The notes beneath the pieces are model-generated. The model ran no database searches, had not been told where the DNA came from, and was given only the letters and a program-made list of their open reading frames with translations. Shown in pieces: positions 1-11,054 of a stretch of DNA of 64,000 nucleotides. The stretch comes from Holacanthus passer (taxonomy: Eukaryota > Chordata > Actinopteri > Pomacanthidae), in contig JAFREQ010000061.1 in assembly GCA_025331565.1 (NCBI GenBank), forward strand, positions 2,633,501 to 2,697,500, given 5' to 3'. Position 1 is the first letter of the stretch. Every line of letters starts with the position of its first letter. Both the position numbers and the translations under genes were made by a program.

Positions 1-774
1 CAGTCCACGCTGATAGCAGCTCCCTTCAGTGAGTGTGAAGTGATGCTGGTAGCGATACCAGTAGCATCAAAGACTTTTCTCTTTCAGACTGAAGGAGCTG
101 CACTTTGAGGGCCTGTCTCTCAGTGTCACTCAAGATATCTATTCAGCAAACTGACACGCAATGGGGCTGCTGAGGACTGGGTGGGATGTGGGTGGACTTC
201 CAACGGAACAACTATACGTCACAATGCAATACATGTACACGTCTGAAGCGCCCAATTATGAACACACTTGTGTGCTTTTAGTGTGAAAGCTGTGCACCCA
301 CACAGCGGCAGGGACACAGTTACGTGGAACAAAGAGCCAAAGACAAAGCCCCGAGAGAGAGAGCGAAGTCGTCCATCTGACACCCCAGCTGAGAATGTCC
401 CTTCACATCTCCTCTTGTTTTCTTCTTTAAGTAGCGCTCCCTCTTCTCTATGACCCACCGCCCCCTCCGACTTTTAACCCTCCAGCACCCCTCGCTCTCG
501 CTCACCCTCCCCAGCTAGCTCCGCAGCTTTCCCCCCTGTTTTTGGGATGGGAGAGGAGGGCCAGAGGGGGTGCAGTGGCTGTCGGTGGGGACGGGGGCCC
601 TTCTTTTGTTTCCTGTTACAACATGCATTTCATGGGGAGGCCTGGCTTCTGACCCTGCCGAGCACACACTGCGCCGAGGCTGGGAGCTCCAAGGGAAAGG
701 CCCATCTGTGGCATCCATCAGGGCTGCGCTCTCCCGCTGAGGTACTGTCAGAAGGCGAAGGGGGTGGCGGTGGA
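1..774. other. non-coding stretch, no gene seen
   Basis: Short overlapping frames only, with no convincing splice-bounded coding sequence. A small hairpin lies at 42-68 (see findings). The rest is unremarkable mixed sequence, becoming purine-rich towards 740. Confidence 0.5.
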
Positions 775-819
775 GGGGAGGCTGAGGGGGGACGATGGGG
801 AGGGGCAGAGAGGGGGGGG
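775..819 (+). other. G-rich tract, guanine-quadruplex candidate
   Basis: Five runs of four or more G lie on the plus strand (775-778, 786-791, 797-800, 802-805, 812-819), separated by loops of 7, 5, 1 and 6 bases. This satisfies the usual quadruplex pattern with one run to spare. The surrounding 740-860 is strongly purine-biased. No function can be read from the sequence. Confidence 0.6.
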
Positions 820-937
820 TGAGGTTTGTTGAAGAATGGAGATGAGGGGGGTAAAATCAGGCCAAAAAAACAGACTTGAGGAACACAGGGTCCTCCTAAA
901 TTTGAAGCGGAGGAGGGGAAGGGGGCAACTATGTTTC

Positions 938-972
938 TGTGTGTGTGTGTGTGTGTGTGCATGTGTGTGTGT
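938..972 (+). repeat. (GT)n microsatellite
   Basis: Nearly uninterrupted GT dinucleotide run with one GCAT interruption near 960. Confidence 0.9.
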
Positions 973-2339
973 AATTAGAGCAAAGATATTGAATAAACAT
1001 TGGAACATATGGAGCACAAGAATCTCAGTGGAGGTGGGAGTAAGGTGGACATTAATTAAACTGGAAGTGTTTATACTGTAAGTTGCATAATATATGATAT
1101 ATATATTTATAAAATGATATTACATAATGCAGTTATTAAAAAAAAAGCACCCAAGCAACATTGTGGTTTCACACAGAGTCCATGATGTTGATAATGCGTT
1201 AAATTCAGCAACAGTGTTTCAACAGATTATATTAGACGGAGCATCTGAACGTATGAGCGAACCCGAGTGCTCACACAAGAGCCGACATACATACAAATGG
1301 ATGCAGATGAAACAATTGTTTTATTTTCCGAGGGCATACCAGAGACAGAGGTTTTCAAATAGCTGGAGCTCAGGTAAAAGCTGCTGAGGGTGGAACTGAG
1401 AGACACCAGATGTTGCTCTCTGCCTTCCCTCTGCCATTCCTTTCTCTCTGAAGACTCTCTTATGTTGTTGCACATACCTGAGGCACTACAGAGGGAGAAA
1501 AGTGGATTGGTTTGAAGGTCAGTTTAAATAAAAATACTTCAGCAAGTATGACAGGCAGGGTGTGCTCTGGATAAATGCAGTGCTCTCATGCCAGCTCGCT
1601 GAAACTGATTGATTGACTTGTAAGATGTCATGGACAGGCTGGGGAGGCAGGGAGAGGGAGAGAGGCAGAGAGATGGCGAGAAGGATATGGCTACTGCTGG
1701 ATGGAAGATGAGACGTATATATATGTGTGTGTCGGGGGGTTGCGGAGGTTGAAACACACGCACACATGCACGTACACACACAGCTGGCCAGCTCTGGCCT
1801 GGTTCTGGTCAGTTGCCCGTGGCCACGGCGGGCACAGGAGTCAGCTGTCAGCCTGTGACGGATTGATACAGACACCCCCCACCCCTCCACCGCTGACACT
1901 CCCAAACCTCCACCTCCATCCCTCAACCCCTCCAGCCCTCTACCTCCCTTCTCCTCCTCAGCAGCCGGCCCATGCCTGGTGGGCATGTTTGAGAGGAGAC
2001 GTATTGAGGAGGGGGTGGAGGAGGGGGAGCCAGCCTCCATCTTGACTGTAGCCTGTATTAGTACATGCCCTCCTGTCACCCTCGCTCAGCCACTCTGTTG
2101 GCCTCATATCTGTTAGCCATGTTAGCTACGAGGCTGTGGTCCTTCTATCACTTCATCTGGCCAGCTGACAGCAGCCTGCTGGAGGTCCCTCCGAGCCTGT
2201 TGTCCTGTCCAATGAGGACTGGATGTCTTACTCTCCTCCAGCCTTTTGACTCTCATGTGGACGATGCTGTAGAAACGTATTGGACCGTTTCATCTGGGCA
2301 GTAACAGGATACATTTGTGTAGAAAATCCCAGATATTGT
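973..2339. other. non-coding stretch, no gene seen
   Basis: AT-rich patch at 1085-1115 (repeated ATAT), otherwise mixed sequence with a pyrimidine-rich block at 1880-1965. Open frames here are short and overlap on both strands. I see no exon. Confidence 0.5.
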
Positions 2340-3230
2340 TTTAAGGGGCAATCCGATTGATTTTACACATGAAGATCAGTTTACGCCTCAGCCTGTGAAA
2401 ACAGTTGTATGTCTTCAGTTGTTGTGGAGGAACTTTGTCAGACTGAGAAAATAACCCAGATGATGTTGGCAGGACTGAACATTTTCAATTAAAAAAAAAA
2501 AAACTGGGGTTGTGGAGTATGAAAGTTGTGGGTGTTTACCGGGCAGGATGTCCAAGAACAGACAAATTGAGTTGTGGGAAATGCAGGACATATTGTTGTT
2601 TTGAGCCAGACCCATTTTAAGAATAAAAGGTTGGATATTTCAGACTTAGTCCCCAGTCCCTAAACTTTATAGAAATGCAAACTGGAGTAGAGTGCCGCTG
2701 CATCGTGCTAATGGATTTTTCCTAAGTTCCCCAAACTGAACAAATGTTGACCAGAAAATACCCCAATCAAAAGTTGGTGAACCTGAGTAAACATTGTATT
2801 TTTGTCAGACTAAATAAGTTGTTTGTAATCACCTTCAAAACAACAAATCTGATCACTTTCCGATCTGATGCATCTATCGGCAGTTACAGGTAACGAAGAT
2901 GATTCATGTGACTGTTTTCTGAGACTCCTCAGCTGTGGGTAGCTGTAGGCACAAAAACTACTTGGTTAAAGTTGGGAAATGTTAAAATAAACCACGGGCT
3001 GTTGGGAGGAAACAGAGAGCAGTCTCACCATGTGTTGACCCATTTTTAATTCTTCTTCCTATAAGGTTTTTGGGGCTGTATGTAAACCGTTACTTCCGCC
3101 TTTGTTCCTGTCAGACACTAGTCATTCTCTGCATGGCCACTAGAGGTCCTTGTCAGGTAAACATAGCTCATTTTAGGCATTTGAACGAATGATAGATGAA
3201 GTAATTTTTCTTGTCAGACTCGCTGACTGA
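2340..3230. repeat. probable degenerate teleost interspersed repeat
   Basis: Text such as the 'aggggcaatccgattgatt' block near 2345 and the 'aaaactacttggttaaagtt' block near 2955 resembles sequence that recurs through percomorph genomes. This is recognition from memory, not an alignment. An A13 run (2491-2503) lies inside. I could not find terminal repeats or target duplications, so the class and both ends are uncertain, and it could be two separate old insertions. Confidence 0.3.
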
Positions 3231-3548
3231 AGAGCCACTAATCATTTGAGATTTTAAACATTTCCACATTTGCATATTTGAACTTCCTGTCTGATCCACT
3301 CGTTTCTCCTTTTCCCGTCGATATCTACATTGAGATCTCTGCGCCTCTATCCGTCTCCGTCTCTCCCTCCATCTCGTCCTTCTCTGTCTGTCTGTCTCTC
3401 TCTGTCTATCTCTTTCTCCCTGACCAGTGTGAAGTGTAATTGAAGGAGCAGTCTTCACATGGCCCACAGGCATGGAGGGGACATTGTGTGCGCTGTGGCG
3501 GCAAATTGCTCTCCTTGCTCCTCCGAGCCTATACCTCTCCTTCGCTTC

Positions 3549-3573
3549 TCTCCTCCTCCTCCTCCTCCTCCTC
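3549..3573 (+). repeat. (TCC)n microsatellite
   Basis: About seven perfect TCC units inside a wider TC-rich tract. Confidence 0.85.
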
Positions 3574-4614
3574 TCTTCATACTCCATACACTCACTACTT
3601 TATTAGTCAGCCCTCTCTATCACCACTCTCCTCTCCCATCTCCACTGTCTTACTCAACTATTCCATCTTCTTCTGCAGTGTCTTCAACAGGTTTAAAATA
3701 CCTGCTTCATATGATTTTAAGATATTGCACTTACACATTTTTGGAGAGATTTCAGTAAAAAGTGGAAAGAAGAATGAGAGAGGGAATACAAACCTCTGGG
3801 GTCAGGAGCTAAATTCTCAACAAACCTTCTGCAACATCCTTGATTAGCATTTTTCAGGAGCTTAAAACTCCATTTGCACATGGGACATCGTTGCAATGTG
3901 GCCTCGGAAGGACCAAGCAATTGACTGTGTGATACGTTTGTTACTCCGACTGTATGTTGCTCTGCCAATCAAATAGACAAACATCCATCAGGTCTTGTCC
4001 ATGCACAGTGCTCGAGCTGCAATTGAGGAGGAATTGAGGATGCATGAAGAAAAAGGGAGCAGAGGGGGGAGTGAACGCACACCCACTTGAGTTAGTGGAA
4101 GTGACAGAGCATCTATGATAGGGGATGCGAGAAGTCTCCAATATGAAGAGCGATATGAGCAGCCTGCCTGGAGAGAAGCACACAGAACAGGGAAGAGCTA
4201 CAGAGAACGAGTGAGCGAGATAGATGGAGGAGAAAACCTGAGGGAGGGAAAATAGGGAGAGAGGAGAGTAGTATTCGGTCCGAGACGAAGAAGCGCATGC
4301 TTCATTAAGTGAGGAAGTAATCCTGGCTAATTAAGGCTCTCCATGACAGCACTGTCAAGGATGACTGATCCTTCAAATGGCACCTCCCTCTCCTGACTGA
4401 CAGCCAGCCTGCTCTCACCGCTTTGAAGGTGAGAACTTTCTTACTTATTCCCACAGCTTTTTTTTTCCCTTTGTCGCCTCTTATCCCCAATTCAAAGTGT
4501 TTTTCTTTGTTTTTGTATCTCATTATCGTTTTGTCGGCAAGTGTATGTGAGTGTAAAGGAGAGAAAGTGTGTGATGGCTTGTCTGTCTGTTTGTGTGTCT
4601 GTATGTATGCTTTT

Positions 4615-4655
4615 ATGCATGCGTGTGTGTGTGGGGTGTGCATGTGTGTGTGTGT
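4615..4655 (+). repeat. interrupted (GT)n microsatellite
   Basis: GT dinucleotides with GGG and GCAT interruptions. Confidence 0.75.
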
Positions 4656-6877
4656 CTGCAGTACCTGAGCAAAATACTAGAGGAAATCAGTGGATGGAAG
4701 GCGTAGCCCATTGATTGCTTGACTAATTAATCAGCTGCATTGGCTCCATGTGGATCCAGGTTTATTGAGTGGAGGCTTGGCGCAGGGCCCTTTATGAGCC
4801 CATAATGATTCCTTAGCCCACAGAGTCAGGGCCTCATCTAGCCTTTAGCACAGCTGTGGTAATACTACACAATATAGAAGCTTAGAAAGCAACCATGCCT
4901 TGACTAAATGTTCTCCCTGTCCTGAAATGTAAACTTTGATGTGATTGTAACGTCAATGCATCGACCTGAGCAGTAGAACCGTGTTTGACTGGGATCACAT
5001 TTTTTGTGCAGCAGCATGTTTAGCCCTTATTTATAGGGCTCATTTTCACAGCGGGGTGCTTTCTCTACATGATCCATTGTGAGCACCAACGAGACACCCT
5101 ACAACCACATGTGTGCACTGACCTATGCCATTCACAGAGGAGCTATGTTGACAGTTAGTGTCCCCCTGCAGGAGAGCCCACATGAAACAGCAACCTGAGC
5201 TGAAACCAGAGAGAGCAGAGGCCATGGTATATGACCCAGACGCCCAGACGGGGTTGTACTGTCCCGCCTGACATCAATCCTTGCCTGCCCCCCCCCCCCA
5301 CCCAGTTCGGCCCAGCGTAGCTCAGCCCAGCCTGTCCCAAAACGGGGGACTTCGACGACCCGCTCGTAAACATGCCTATAAAAGTCCTGTTTGTATTGCA
5401 CCAGAAGGCAGCTCTGTCCCAACCCCCAGGAGCTCACGTGAGCCGGCGCTCAGAGATGACCGACGATCTTGGGGGCGATGGCAATCTGAGTGTCACAACA
5501 GGTGTCTCTGTGGGTACGTGTTGCGCAACGTCCGTGCGTATGTACTGTATCATTGTTCTGGATTTCGTTTATGCCCAAGTATCTCTGAATGATTTAAATA
5601 TTTTAATTGAATCAGTGTTGTGTAATGCATTGTTTTAAATGTAGGATGAAATGTCTGTCTGTGATGTTTTGAAAGCAAATCATATATATGCACATGTCTC
5701 TGTCTGTGATTGCATGTCTTTGTGTGTGGGTGCATATTTATCTGTGAGCGCGAGCCTGTTGGTATGTGTTCAGATACTTTAAGTGTATGAGTCCACTTTC
5801 CTCAGCTCCGTGGGGATTTTTTAATGGGTGGCTGCATTAACACAGCCAGGGTCTAATAGCCTCCTTGAGGTTTTTTTTTTTCCCTCAGAGTGCCAGCAAC
5901 TCATGAAATAGATGATTTAACAGCGAGAAGCCTCTCCATCACATGCAGAGTTGGAGATGAAAGCCAACTCGAGTTGGAGAGGCAGTAAGCTATCAGTCTG
6001 GGGGATTGGGCATGAGTTTATCCATATCCTCCAACCTCGGGTGAAACAGAATATACAAATTATAGTTCGTTTTTTTGTCAGATGTGCAGTGTAGGTGGAC
6101 TTTGTGAGAACTGTTTATATATACAGCAGAATAAAATAAGTGTTTATTTAGGCTATATTTCACTCCATGACCAGATTATATGTCCTCAAAAATGAATAAA
6201 ACAAAGACACTCTATTGCGTAACGACCAGTTTACCTATTGAACAACATACAGAAAGCTGTATCTGGCTCCATGGCAGCGTCAGAACAGCTGGCTGTGGGC
6301 TGTCATGCAGCTGAGATGGACAACAGTGGCTTTCTCCCATTCAATCCCGTAAGCTCTCTCCGTAAGCTCCCTGGTTCCCTCGGGTGGCTGGACTGGAGTT
6401 AAAGCACTAAGACCCAGGCAGTTAAAGTTTACAGTGTCGTAAAGAGGTCTCACGCGGGCCAGCTCTCTAAAGATAACGCTAAATACACAGTGATTACAGT
6501 GTATGGTCAGCGGGCTGGAACTTCGAACTGCAGATGGACACAGAGATGATTTGCAGATTGTAACTGTAGTGCATGTATCTGAGTAATTTTTTTTTGAGAC
6601 AGTGTCCTTGTGTGCTTCGTGTGTCCACGCTTATCTAATGCATTATTGTCTTAGCATGTGCATATGCTGACTGAGCTTGATTGTACAAGCGTGCATGTTA
6701 TTATGACCTAACTTTTTTTTCGTATGCCTGGTACCCAGTGAACATTTGATTATAATGATGCCTGTGACTAACACTGCAGAAATGTAAAATAAGCTTGAAT
6801 GAGAGAACACAGAACCACATGAGGCTTCTGTGGCTTCACGTCCCCTCGTTTCCACTTTGCAGCTCCCCAAGGAGGCC

Positions 6878-6883
<6 letters not shown>

Positions 6884-6916
<33 letters not shown>
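6884..6916 (+). repeat. (GA)n microsatellite
   Basis: Thirty-three bases of perfect GA repeat. Confidence 0.95.
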
Positions 6917-6919
<3 letters not shown>

Positions 6920-8182
6920 TTGTGTTTTAGAGTCAGTGAGCACATTGGGCCATTTTTAACCACAGTCACAAGACGCCAGTATAGGGTTAGAACAGAGATG
7001 AGCTCCTGCTCTCAGAATAGTCCCTGGGAGGCCATGAGGCCCCCGCCGCTGACCCTGGCCCGCATTCCACTTGGCAGACACACAGTTGTTGGGTCAGACA
7101 TGGTTCCTGTGCTGGCAAGGGACAAGATGACATGGAGGAGGGGGAGTGATGCAATGTGGCCCATTTTACCGCTGACAACTGCACTCCATTTGGCACGGCC
7201 CTATAAGGGGAAGGTGTTGTAGCGTGTGATTTCTCTTTCTACTCTATATCTCTGTTTCCTACAATCTTCCACTGTGTCCGAGTTAACTTTTCTGCCTCAG
7301 TCCAGCAGCGTCATGGTTCCCTAAATTATACATCTCTGCCTTTTCCATACGGATCCCACCTCCTTACACCCCACCCCCCGGCCATAAAAATATCCCTCTA
7401 TTGCTTGCATGATGCATGTCTGGAATAGCTTCCATTGGGAATAAAAAGACCTAAATAGAGAAGGTTAATTTCGAGTGGAGGACAGAGGGGTCGGGGGAAG
7501 GTGAAGGGGTACAGTGACAGTACAGAGAGGGTGTTTCATCCAACCTGAAACAGCTGACTGTACTGCATTATCAGGGGAGAGGACTGGTGTGCAAAAGAGT
7601 CGATGCACAAGTCGTACCATTATATGATCATAATGGGATCAAAAGAGAGACAGAGAGAGAAAAAGAAGAGAAAGTAGAGAATCAGCACAACTGAATATTT
7701 TTTTCAGGTATTGTATTTATTTAATGGTGAAAGTCTGAGAGCTTCATATCCATGCAGTTAGACGCAGCCCAGTCCGACTACAGTCGGAGCTCAGGGGAGT
7801 CGTTGCAGTGGCCGTTCCTTTCTCCACCCACAGTTTTCCAGCTCGTCTGGCTATTCCAACCATCGACACTTCAGTCACAAGCCAGCGTCTCTGACCTCTG
7901 GGCTGCCGCGGCCCCTGAACACAAGTGTTACAGACCCTCAGTGTGGAGACTAGCTGTGTATATGGAGATTGAGCACTGATCTGTGTCTCCCCAGTGGGAA
8001 TGAGTGTATGGAGTGGTATGGAAGAGTTGTATGGACTCTGTCTTTTATTTTCAACACCCTACTCCCAGGTGGTGACAGCCCAGTGCTAAGTGCGGTAATA
8101 GCCAATTGATTTTGTTCTCTTTTTTTGTTGGTGGCTAGACATAAATCAAAGTGTCTGTCAGGACCTCGATGTAGTTGGGAGG

Positions 8183-8230
8183 GTGTGTGTGTATGTGTGT
8201 GGATGTGTGTGTGTGTGTGTGTGTGTGTGT
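8183..8230 (+). repeat. (GT)n microsatellite, interrupted
   Basis: Three GT blocks separated by AT and GGAT steps; the last block is the longest. Confidence 0.9.
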
Positions 8231-9379
8231 AATGGGGGTAGTAAGGGTTCTGTTTGGACTGGGAGAGTGTCAACAATTAATCCAGCCTCTGATCTGCAGG
8301 CCACCACTTTCCTGACCTCCCGTCACAATCCAATTGGGACAGCAGCTTCACGATTGGGCTAAAATCAACACAGGGAATCCTCCTGCTACTTCCTCTGGAT
8401 TTTTACGACATCATCGCTTCATGTTATTTGGTTTAAAATCTCAATATACGGAGCAATTTCATATTCAGCTTCACAAAGCTCATGATGAATATTCAGTTTT
8501 TGCCTTTAGATTTTAACGGAGCACAATCTAAAATTGACTTTTTATAGCCTATTTTGCTTTTCTTGCATATCGTAAAATAGGCTTTAATTATGTAAAATCT
8601 TGCATTTATTTCACAGAAGATATTTTCTAAGAAGCTCCAAATCCCCGGTCCCCCTGCCTCACGAATCCAAGACACAGGGAGAGAGGTGGAATCATAGAGA
8701 ACACAGATGTGAGGAACACTGGAACCATGTTAATCCTTTTAATTCAATTATGGTAAATAGGGACAGAGCTTCCTTCTAAACAAAACACAGTATGCAGGAG
8801 TTCAGCAGGCAGTGGCAGGGGGAGCCTCTGATGTAGGCAGGCTGCCCAGTGGGAGGCCTGGTGGTCTCCTGGGATACCTCCCAGCTCCCGAGCCCCCTAC
8901 TGGGGCTCCCCCCTCCTCCAAAGGCTCTCCCTGGCCCAGCACTAGCCTGTGGAATAGGGTGGCAGGGCTGGACAATATGCCAGAGACAATGGGCTTTGAA
9001 CCACACACACAGCGTGCTTATGTGGCCAGCTGTGGCCATTCCTATACAGACTTAGCAGGGAGGTGGAGGAAGAGGGAGACGAGAGGGTTGGATGGCGTGT
9101 AATGTGTCAGGATTGAGTATTAAATGGGGATCTGCCAAAGTGCTTTGGGGCCTGGCTAGCTCATTCCTCCTGAAATGGTTCTGTGCAGCAGTAACCTGCT
9201 AACCCAGGCCAGACTGACACCGGCACCTCCTCCACTATGAAAGAGAGTGTCTGTTCCCCGGGATGAACACAGGACAGAGAGGGGGAGCCGAGGGGGCTGA
9301 GAAAGGGAGTATGTTTTTGAAACAGTTAGACAATCTGTTTGGATTAGGCCCACTGCCGAAGAGACATGGAAATGATGGG

Positions 9380-9520
9380 CAGCCGGGACGAGGGGAGGAG
9401 AGGAAGAGGAAGGGGGAGGAGGAGAGGAGAGAGGGAGGGAGACAGATGGAGAGGAAAGGTGGTGGTGGAGGGGTTGAGTAGAGGCAAGGGGGGAGGTGAG
9501 GAGAGGAGAGGGGTTGGAGA
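9380..9520 (+). repeat. purine-rich low-complexity tract
   Basis: About 140 bases almost entirely A and G on the plus strand (repeated GAGGAG/GGGAGG), with short GGTGGTGG interruptions. Such purine-pyrimidine tracts can form triplex structures; that is inference. Confidence 0.7.
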
Positions 9521-9808
9521 CTGGAATCTCAGGATCTAAGGCTCTTTTGGCTTGATGGTTCCCAGATGTTGTGGGCCCCCCTCACCCCTCCTTCCCCTCA
9601 CTGTTTCTCTGCTGTGGTGAATACACAGGAGCCCAGTTAGCCATGCGGGACAGATGGGTCAGTGGCTGTGTGGAGACAGGCCTCCTGTGGAACAGGGGAA
9701 ATGGGAGGCGAGAGGCATCCTCTCCTCCCAACAGCCACAGGCCAGAGGGGGCAGAGCTGGCTGTGTTTTCTTATCCCCTCTCCACCCCGGGCAATCTCAG
9801 AGGGCGAC

Positions 9809-9850
9809 GTGTGTGTGTGTGTGTGCGTGTGTGTGTGTGCAGATGTGTGT
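9809..9850 (+). repeat. (GT)n microsatellite
   Basis: GT dinucleotides with GC and GCAGAT interruptions. Confidence 0.9.
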
Positions 9851-10093
9851 CCATGAACGTATGTGTGCATGTGCAGGTATGCAAAGGCTCACACATGCAA
9901 GTGCAGTGACCGCACACTGCCAAAACAGCTTGGTGTGAAAAAATAATGGTAATAACACAATGGCAACATGCATAATTGTCTGAATTGGTTTGTAGTGTGT
10001 ATTTCAGCCGACCACTGCAGTGTCTACATTGCAGACTGCAGAATGCAGGTGCCTGGTCACCCTGAGCCAGTGCTGAAATTCTGACGCTTTTAG

Positions 10094-10261
10094 ATTTACA
10101 ACCTCTGGCTGCCGCCGGCCATGTTTCAGGATGACGGCGTGTTCTCGTCCACCTATCTGCTAAAACACTTACGGTCCTCCGCTCGGCTCCGCGCCGCCTC
10201 CACTGCCTCCGTCCTCCTCAGCAGCAGAAAGTGTCGCGGCCGTATATTAGCAAGTTGTTGA
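10094..10261 (+). other. candidate short coding exon (unproven)
   Basis: A 3' splice-site-like sequence ending ...GACGCTTTTAG stands directly before an open frame of 55 codons that begins IYNLWLPPAMFQDDG. An in-frame ATG lies at 10121 in acceptable context. The stretch is locally CpG-rich and its codons favour C or G at third positions, unlike its surroundings. Against this, no good donor site lies in the frame, and the opposite strand has its own donor-like GTAAGT (plus coordinates 10167-10172) after another open frame. I recognise no family. It may be a chance frame in a GC-rich conserved element. Confidence 0.2.
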
Positions 10262-10387
10262 CTGGCCACTGAAGCACACATTTGTCAACATATTAGAAGG
10301 TGTCAACGCTTGAACAACAGCCCGTTAGCCCACCCACCTCAGTTTACTTCCACCTTTATTACCTCAAGAATTACAGGAAGGAGAAGC

Positions 10388-10515
10388 CATTAGCATCGGT
10401 GGTAATGACAGAGTTACTGTTTGTGGTTTGGGGTTAACTTTTAATGAATTTCTTTTCAATTAGCTCATTTATAATCAGCTAATTTGAAAAACACATTAAC
10501 TAATCACATTTTAAT
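10388..10515. promoter_or_regulatory. TAAT/ATTA-rich patch, possible enhancer element
   Basis: About nine TAAT or ATTA homeodomain-type cores fall within about 130 bases, roughly four times what base composition alone would give by a hand estimate. Such density is typical of conserved non-coding enhancers near developmental genes. Conservation cannot be seen from one sequence. Confidence 0.25.
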
Positions 10516-11016
10516 GTTCACAATTTAAGAGACGTTTTGAGGGGAAAGCACTTGCTGGTGCCACACGGATGCATCTACAGTAACAGTAGCTCTCCTTTCA
10601 TCTGCTCGGCTTAGAGGTGCACTGTGTGGCGAACTGGATCCATCCAAATGTTCTTATCCCAACTTTGCGAGTCAAAGCTGGGTGGCTCAGAGACAGTAAG
10701 CCCTGTAGTTAGAGAGGGCTTGAGAGGGCTGTTGTATCACTTAATTGTGAATTAATGTTCGAGTGTTCACGCATATGCTCGTTTCTAGTCTGAGGAGTCT
10801 CTGTATCCTTCTGGGCGCTTTTAGACCCAGAGCCACACGAAGGGAATATTTCACAGAAGCCCTCACTTAATTTGTGGTCATGGTTGCCAGATATGGAGAG
10901 AGACATTCTATCTCCCCAGAGAAGGGTGGATATCCTCCTCTGGATGGGGTGGGGGAGGGTATTTTTGGAGCATCTCATGGCTATTACAGGAGACCTGGGG
11001 ATGGGAATATGCCTGA

Positions 11017-11054
<38 letters not shown>

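Larger units (their letters stand above)
3231..6883. other. non-coding stretch with pyrimidine-rich blocks
   Basis: Pyrimidine-rich low complexity occupies 3300-3420 and 3500-3680. A C13-like run lies near 5287-5299. Two tandem 13-bp units (CCGTAAGCTCYCT) occupy 6347-6372. The unique stretch 4720-4860 carries TAATTA and two CAGCTG E-boxes and is a candidate conserved non-coding element. No gene is supported. Confidence 0.5.
6917..10087. other. non-coding stretch, no gene seen
   Basis: Contains an 8183-8230 GT array, a small inverted repeat at 8546-8583, a purine-rich tract at 9380-9520 and a GT array at 9809-9850. Open frames are short and occur on both strands over the same bases, as expected by chance in GC-rich patches. 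Confidence 0.5.

Noticed and set aside
630..1017. Minus-strand frames with poly-His/Thr stretches
   Set aside because: They translate a GT microsatellite and adjoining G-rich DNA; no domain or splice support.
1519..2079. 186-codon minus-strand frame
   Set aside because: Second half translates CA-rich and TC-rich repeats, no domain, and another frame overlaps it.
3168..3587. 139-codon Arg-rich minus-strand frame
   Set aside because: Comes from a TC-rich low-complexity tract that lacks stop codons on that strand.
5377..5384. TATAAAAG box as a promoter
   Set aside because: Several such boxes occur in the window (also 15563 and 49064) with no gene downstream; alone it is not evidence.
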